Position numbers and translations under genes: made by a program
DNA from: Mycolicibacter acidiphilus
GTDB lineage: Bacteria > Actinomycetota > Actinomycetes > Mycobacteriales > Mycobacteriaceae
Reading direction: 5' to 3'
Length of the DNA: 64,000 bases
NCBI RefSeq assembly: GCF_018455725.1
Contig: NZ_JAHCLR010000033.1
Coordinates: forward strand, 1-64,000
Notes under the pieces: model-generated
What the model was told of the DNA's origin: nothing
The model's input: only the letters and a program-made list of their open reading frames with translations
Database searches by the model: none
In this document: positions 60,246 to 64,000 of the stretch, piece after piece
Position numbering within the stretch: the first letter of the stretch is position 1
Layout of the letters: every line of letters starts with the position of its first letter

Positions 60246-60737
60246 ATGGTTCACCGCATCGGCGTCCTGCTGGTGACGCTGCTGACCGCAGTGCTGCTGG
60301 GCGGCTGCGCCTCCGGGTCGTCACAGTCCGCCGGCGACCGGCTGGATTTCACCGCGAAGACGCTGGACGGCCGGCCGTTCGCCGGTGAGAGCCTGGCCGG
60401 CAAACCGGCGGTGCTCTGGTTCTGGGCGCCGTGGTGTCCCGCCTGTCAGGGTGAGGCGCCGACCGTCGCCAAGGTCGCGGCCGCCAACCCGCTGGTGACG
60501 TTCGTCGGTGTCGGCGCTCGCGACGAGCTGCCGGCGATGAAGGCGTTCGCCACCAAGTACGGCATCGACAAATTCACCGAACTGGCCGACACCGACGCGA
60601 CGGTGTGGGCGAAGTTCGGGGTGACCCGCCAGCCCGCGTATGCGTTCCTCAGCCCGGACGGGGCGGTCGAGGTGGTGAAGGGCTCCCTGCCGGAGGAGGA
60701 ACTGACTGAGCGGGTGGCGGCGCTGGCACAGCGGTGA
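60246..60737 (+). CDS. TlpA-like thiol-disulfide lipoprotein
   Basis: A 163-residue thioredoxin-fold protein. The signal peptide ends in lipobox LLGGC (residue 20 area), and the active site is 'FWAPWCPACQGEAPTV' with CPAC, and cis-Pro in 'GVTRQPAYAFL'. It should be anchored on the outer face of the cytoplasmic membrane, where it would act on secreted proteins or cytochromes. It overlaps the next CcdA-like gene by 4 bases (GTGA), which fits a redox relay from the cytoplasm. Close relatives in tuberculosis are DsbF-type proteins. Confidence 0.9.
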   Translation: MVHRIGVLLVTLLTAVLLGGCASGSSQSAGDRLDFTAKTLDGRPFAGESLAGKPAVLWFWAPWCPACQGEAPTVAKVAAANPLVTFVGVGARDELPAMKAFATKYGIDKFTELADTDATVWAKFGVTRQPAYAFLSPDGAVEVVKGSLPEEELTERVAALAQR

Positions 60738-61594
60738 TCGACACCGCCGCACTGAGTTTCGCTCTCGGCGCCGGTCTGGTCGCCGCCTTGAACCCGTGCG
60801 GGTTCGCGTTCCTGCCGGGGTATCTGGGGCTGGTGATCGCCGACAGTCAGGGCACGTCGCGCCCCGCCGCGCTGGCCCGCGCCGGGGCGGCGACCGTGGT
60901 GATGGCGGCCGGGTTCCTCACCGTGTTCGGGATTTTCGGGCTGGTGGTGTCGCCGCTGATCGCGTCGGCGCAGAAATATCTGCCGTTCGCCACCGTGGTG
61001 ATCGGGGTGGGACTGGTGGCGATGGGCGGCTGGCTGCTGGCCGGCCGGGACATCGCCGTGATGCTGCCGCGGGCGGGCGGTTCGGCGCCGAGTGCCCGGC
61101 TGGGGTCGATGTACGGCTACGGGGTCGGTTACGCGATCGCGTCGCTGTCCTGCACCATCGCGCCGTTCCTGGCGGTGATCAGCACGACCTTCCAGCGCGG
61201 GTCGACGCTGGCGGGAGTGCTGGCGTTCATCGCGTACGCGGTCGGCATGAGCATCACGGTCGGGGTCGCGGCGCTGGCGGTCGCGCTGGCCGGGGCGTCG
61301 GCGACGACGGCGCTGCGCCGGGTGCTGCCGCACGTCGGCCGGATCGCCGGGGTGATCGTGCTGCTGACCGGGGTGTACGTCACCTACTACGGCTACTACG
61401 AGATCCGGCTGTACTTCGGCGGTGCGGGCGCCGACGATCCGGTGGTGCGGTCCGCCGGGGCGGTGCAGTCCTGGCTGGCGGATCGGGTGGACGCTCTGGG
61501 TGCCGGGCCGCTGCTGGCGGTGATCGGCGGGCTGGTGGCGGTGGCGGTGGGCTGGCGGCTGCTGGTGCGCCGCCGCGGGACAGCCGACGACTGA
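60734..61594 (+). CDS. CcdA/DsbD-like transmembrane redox protein
   Basis: A 286-residue integral membrane protein with about seven helices: 'LSFALGAGLVAALNPCGFAFLPGYLGLVIA' carries the conserved Cys of CcdA, and 'GYGVGYAIASLSCTIAPFLAVIST' the second one. The remaining helices are 'GAATVVMAAGFLTVFGIFGLVV', 'FATVVIGVGLVAMGGWLLAG', 'AGVLAFIAYAVGMSITVGVAALAVALA', 'VLPHVGRIAGVIVLLTGVYVTYYG' and a last one near the end. It would carry reducing equivalents to the TlpA-like lipoprotein it overlaps. No cytochrome c maturation genes are adjacent. Confidence 0.9.
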   Translation: MIDTAALSFALGAGLVAALNPCGFAFLPGYLGLVIADSQGTSRPAALARAGAATVVMAAGFLTVFGIFGLVVSPLIASAQKYLPFATVVIGVGLVAMGGWLLAGRDIAVMLPRAGGSAPSARLGSMYGYGVGYAIASLSCTIAPFLAVISTTFQRGSTLAGVLAFIAYAVGMSITVGVAALAVALAGASATTALRRVLPHVGRIAGVIVLLTGVYVTYYGYYEIRLYFGGAGADDPVVRSAGAVQSWLADRVDALGAGPLLAVIGGLVAVAVGWRLLVRRRGTADD

Positions 61595-61613
61595 TTGTTT
61601 CGATTGTTTCAAT
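61593..61613. promoter_or_regulatory. Tandem repeats upstream of RES antitoxin, possible operator
   Basis: GATTGTTTC occurs twice head to tail (61593-61601, 61602-61610), and the second runs into an inverted ATTG-TTT-CAAT (61603-61613). A/T content stands out, and it is just ahead of the antitoxin start, so autoregulation by the complex is likely. Confidence 0.45.
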
Positions 61614-61642
61614 TTGGCCCGATGGTCGGTACCATGGAGACC

Positions 61643-62155
61643 ATGTCCACCGCCGTCACCCCGATCGCCCGTCAGGTCGCGGAGCGCGCCCGCCACGACG
61701 CCCGGTTCGCCGAGGTGCTCGATGCGCTGCTGGACGCGCCGACCGCGCCGCAGGGCACCCTGGAGCAGGTCGCCGCCAGCGCCCTCAACGATCAGCGGCG
61801 CGCCGCCCTCGTCGACGATTTCATCGCCGGGGCACTGCCGACCCCGGCGGTCCAGCAGCTGCTGCGGCTCGGCACCCCGCAGGCCGTGCACCGGCTGCGC
61901 AGCCGGGGCAAGGTGCTCGGCGTCGCGATCGGCAACCAGACCTGGTTCCCGGCATGGCAATTCGACGACGACCGGCTGCGCGCCGACCTGCCCCGGATCA
62001 TCGACCTGCTGGACCGGTTCACCACCGACACGATGGCCGCCGACCGGATCATGCGGCTGACCCACACCGAACTGGGCGGTTCGATCGCCGAGGCACTGCG
62101 CCGGCCGAAGACCGCCGACGCCGGCTGGCGGCTGCTCAGCGCGCTCGGTGCCTGA
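61643..62155 (+). CDS. Putative antitoxin of RES-type pair
   Basis: A 170-residue all-helical protein before a RES-like gene, overlapping it by 8 bases. Features: 'IARQVAERARHDARFAEVLDALLDA...ALNDQRRAALVDDF', an HTH-like part 'GALPTPAVQQLLRLGTPQAVHRLRSRGKVLGVAIGNQTWFPAWQFDDDRL' and end 'LLSALGA'. The order antitoxin-toxin and overlapping stop/start are typical of RES-Xre pairs such as tuberculosis MbcA-MbcT. I chose ATG 61643; ATGs at 61622 and 61634 are also open. The identity rests mainly on the neighbour. Confidence 0.7.
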   Translation: MSTAVTPIARQVAERARHDARFAEVLDALLDAPTAPQGTLEQVAASALNDQRRAALVDDFIAGALPTPAVQQLLRLGTPQAVHRLRSRGKVLGVAIGNQTWFPAWQFDDDRLRADLPRIIDLLDRFTTDTMAADRIMRLTHTELGGSIAEALRRPKTADAGWRLLSALGA

Positions 62156-62774
62156 GCTTCCCGCCGGCTACTCCGCGCCGCTGCCCGAGGCCCGGCCCAC
62201 CGGACTGCGCCGGCGCCGCATCACCGCCGGCACCCCGCTGTGGCGCCTCGACGCCGAACACCCGGACGCCTGGACCTGGACCGGCTTCCCCGAACCCCGC
62301 TACCGGTTCGACTCCGCGGCTGGCGCGTTCCGAACCCGCTACGCCGCAACCGATCTCGTCGGCGCCTTCCGGGAACGCTACCGGTTGTCCGGCATGCTGA
62401 TCCCCGCCGACCACGCCGGCCACCGGCTGATCGGCCTGACCGCCGCCCGGCATCTGCGGGTGCTGGATCTGCGCACCGATCGCAACCTCGACGCGCTGGG
62501 CGTCGACGATCAGATCTCGACCGGTCAGCATCCGGCGGTGTGGGCCACCTGCCAGCACCTGGCCGACGCCGTGGCGCGCTGGTGGCCGGAGCCCGACGAG
62601 CGCCCGGATGCGGTCGTCTACCGGTCGCGGACCACACCGGAGACCTCGGTCAACTACGCGTTCTTCGGTGTGGACCCGTTCGCCGTCGAGTCCTGGCCGC
62701 TGGCACGGCGCACCGACGTGCTGGCGAATCTGGTGCTGCGGCACGGGTTCACGGTCGGCTTCGAGTTCGGCTGA
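62148..62774 (+). CDS. RES-domain toxin (putative NAD-degrading)
   Basis: A 208-residue RES-family protein. 'RRRRITAGTPLWRLDAEHPDAWTWTGFPEPRYRFDSAAGAFRTRYAATDLVGAFRERY' contains the domain start with its Arg and Glu region, and 'LTAARHLRVLDLRTDRNLDALGVDDQISTGQHPAVWATCQHLADAV' and 'TSVNYAFFGVDPF' follow. RES toxins such as MbcT break NAD+. The GTG at 62148 lies inside the antitoxin gene. Length fits the Rv3189-like RES group. Confidence 0.78.
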   Translation: MPELPAGYSAPLPEARPTGLRRRRITAGTPLWRLDAEHPDAWTWTGFPEPRYRFDSAAGAFRTRYAATDLVGAFRERYRLSGMLIPADHAGHRLIGLTAARHLRVLDLRTDRNLDALGVDDQISTGQHPAVWATCQHLADAVARWWPEPDERPDAVVYRSRTTPETSVNYAFFGVDPFAVESWPLARRTDVLANLVLRHGFTVGFEFG

Positions 62775-62814
62775 CCTGGGCGCCCCGGCGCTCCGCTGGC
62801 ATGTCGGCCGCCGC

Positions 62815-63330
62815 TCACCACCGCTCGCGGTGCACCACCTCGGCGGCCGGCCGCCGATCCGGGTCGCGGATCGGCGTGAGGGCCCGGTCCGCGGGGTACC
62901 CGATACCGATCAGATAGGAGACCAGGTGGTCGTCGGGAACGCCCAGGATCGCCCGGGCCGCGTCCTGGTCACCGACACCGGAGTGGGCCGTCCCGATACC
63001 GAGGTCGGTGGCCGCGATCATCATCGCCATCGTCGCCTGGCCGAGGTCGTACTGATCTGTCAGGCGTCGGCGCTCGTCGGGGGGTGTCGGCACCACCAGT
63101 GCGAATGCGGCTGCCGCCGTTGCGATGTGGCCGGCCCCCTGCCACACGGTGGCGAGTTGTTCCAGCCGGGCCCGGTCGGTGACGATCACGAAGTCCCACG
63201 GCTGCCGGTTCTTCGCCGACGGGGCGCGCCGCCCTGCCTCGGCGATCCGGTTCAGGTCGGCGACCGGGATCGGTTCCGATCGATACCGCCGCACGTTGCG
63301 ACGGGCACAGATCGCGTCCCACGCCTCCAT
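62815..63330 (-). CDS. Nitroreductase-family flavoprotein
   Basis: A 171-residue nitroreductase. 'ICARRNVRRYRSEPIP' carries the FMN-phosphate Arg pair, 'APSAKNRQPWDFVIVTD' the second FMN contact, and 'MMIAATDLGIGTAHSGVGDQDAARAILGVPDDHLVSYLIGIGYPADRAL' the C-terminal lobe. Substrates of the family range from nitro compounds to quinones. It follows the phosphofructokinase by 1 base and may share its transcript. Short of a full-length relative by a few residues, but all core parts are present. Confidence 0.88.
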   Translation of the reverse strand: MEAWDAICARRNVRRYRSEPIPVADLNRIAEAGRRAPSAKNRQPWDFVIVTDRARLEQLATVWQGAGHIATAAAAFALVVPTPPDERRRLTDQYDLGQATMAMMIAATDLGIGTAHSGVGDQDAARAILGVPDDHLVSYLIGIGYPADRALTPIRDPDRRPAAEVVHRERW

Positions 63331-63331
63331 C

Positions 63332-64000
63332 TCAGTTCCCCACCGATGCCGGCTCGTCGCCGAAGCTGATCCCCATGTCCCGGGCCGTCAGGATCGAATC
63401 GCAGTCGATCGGCACCGTCTTCTGCCGGCGGGTGACGTCGGCCAGCGGCACGTAGTCCACCGTGGGCGGGTTGAGCGCCACCATGATTCCGTTGTGCCCC
63501 TCGTCGAGGGCGCGCACCGCGGCCGCACCGAACCGCAGCCCCAGCAGCCGGTCCAGCGCGGTCGGCGACCCGCCGCGCAGCAGATGCCCGAGCACCACGG
63601 TGCGGGCCTCCCGGCCGGTCATCTCCTCCAGTCCGGCAGCGACTTTCGCACCGACCCCGCCGAGCCGTTCGGCCTGTCCCACCGATTTCCCGACGATCGA
63701 GTGCGCGCCGCCGACCGGCTTGGCACCCTCGGCGACGCAGACGATCGAGTACTTCGAGCCGCGCCGCGCACGGGCGTTGATGACGTCGGCCACCGGTTCC
63801 AGCCGATAGGGGATCTCCGGGATCAGGATGGCGTGCACCCCCGACGCCATCCCGGCGTGCAGTGCGATCCAGCCGGCGTAGCGGCCCATCACCTCCACCA
63901 CGATCACCCGGCCGTGCGAGGTCGCGGTGGAGAACAACCGGTCGATGCACTCCGAGGCGAAGTCGACCGCACTGTCGAAACCGAACGTCGACGTCGTCCG
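63332..64000 (-). CDS. pfkA: 6-phosphofructokinase, C-terminal part (runs off window)
   Basis: At least 222 residues with no start inside the window. Landmarks: 'TSTFGFDSAVDFASECIDRL', 'VVEVMGRYAGWIALHAGMASG' (substrate site), 'VVLGHLLRGGSPTALDRLLGLRFGAAAVRAL' and 'GHNGIMVALNPPTVDYVPLADV'. The GRYAGW and LRGGSP motifs fit the ATP/PPi-dependent PfkA family of group III. Catalyses phosphorylation of fructose 6-phosphate. The N-terminus with the ATP-binding GGDxS lies beyond 64000. Confidence 0.92.
   Translation of the reverse strand, partial: RTTSTFGFDSAVDFASECIDRLFSTATSHGRVIVVEVMGRYAGWIALHAGMASGVHAILIPEIPYRLEPVADVINARARRGSKYSIVCVAEGAKPVGGAHSIVGKSVGQAERLGGVGAKVAAGLEEMTGREARTVVLGHLLRGGSPTALDRLLGLRFGAAAVRALDEGHNGIMVALNPPTVDYVPLADVTRRQKTVPIDCDSILTARDMGISFGDEPASVGN

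Overview
The window is a high-GC actinobacterial chromosome segment, almost certainly from a non-tuberculous, mycolic-acid-bearing member of the Mycobacteriaceae (Mycolicibacterium-like). The evidence is gene content: a mycofactocin cluster, mycolic acid methyltransferases, the HadABC dehydratase, MceG, a mycothiol-type enzyme, and RpoB/RpoC/EF-Tu/EF-G of mycobacterial type. From about 7 to 57 kb the order matches the region around rpoBC of Mycobacterium tuberculosis (roughly Rv0634c to Rv0697) in reverse orientation, so most housekeeping genes read on the minus strand.

Layout. 0-7 kb is accessory: a DUF222/13E12 fragment, an HD-domain protein, a lipoprotein carboxylesterase, a cytochrome P450, a PucR-type regulator and a PE-PPE-domain hydrolase without a PE or PPE module. 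7.1-14.4 kb is a complete mycofactocin locus, mftA-B-C-D-E-F-G on the minus strand with mftR divergent; mftA is only 33 codons. 14.4-17.4 kb adds a mycothiol-type enzyme, a ferredoxin-reductase-like flavoprotein and an SDR with the insertion typical of mycofactocin-dependent dehydrogenases, preceded by a palindrome that fits the KstR (cholesterol regulon) motif. 17.6-22 kb is the str operon (rpsL, rpsG, fusA, tuf). 22-29 kb carries a TetR regulator, two small secreted DUF3060 proteins, an acyl-CoA dehydrogenase/crotonase/PaaX operon and endonuclease IV. 29-30 kb is a gene split by one in-frame stop and bounded by near-identical repeats. 30-37.5 kb is rpoC and rpoB.

37.9-43.5 kb holds mceG, a carotenoid oxygenase, rplL and rplJ with a structured leader, a MazEF-type toxin-antitoxin pair and an ROK kinase. 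43.5-52.1 kb has a GH38 alpha-mannosidase, an ABC1-family kinase, a LipG-like hydrolase and two mycolic acid methyltransferases. 52.2-57 kb is rplA-rplK-nusG-secE, tRNA-Trp, hadC-hadB-hadA, rpmG, tRNA-Met and tRNA-Thr. 57-64 kb is mixed: an MBL-fold hydrolase, a membrane protein, patatin plus cyanase, a TlpA-like/CcdA-like redox pair, a RES-type toxin-antitoxin pair, a nitroreductase and part of a phosphofructokinase.

Functionally the window links transcription and translation machinery, mycolic acid biosynthesis (HadABC, methyltransferases) and peptide-derived redox cofactor chemistry (mycofactocin and its client dehydrogenase). I see no CRISPR array, prophage, insertion sequence or replication origin. 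All functional calls come from reading motifs, domain order and gene order; no database search was possible.
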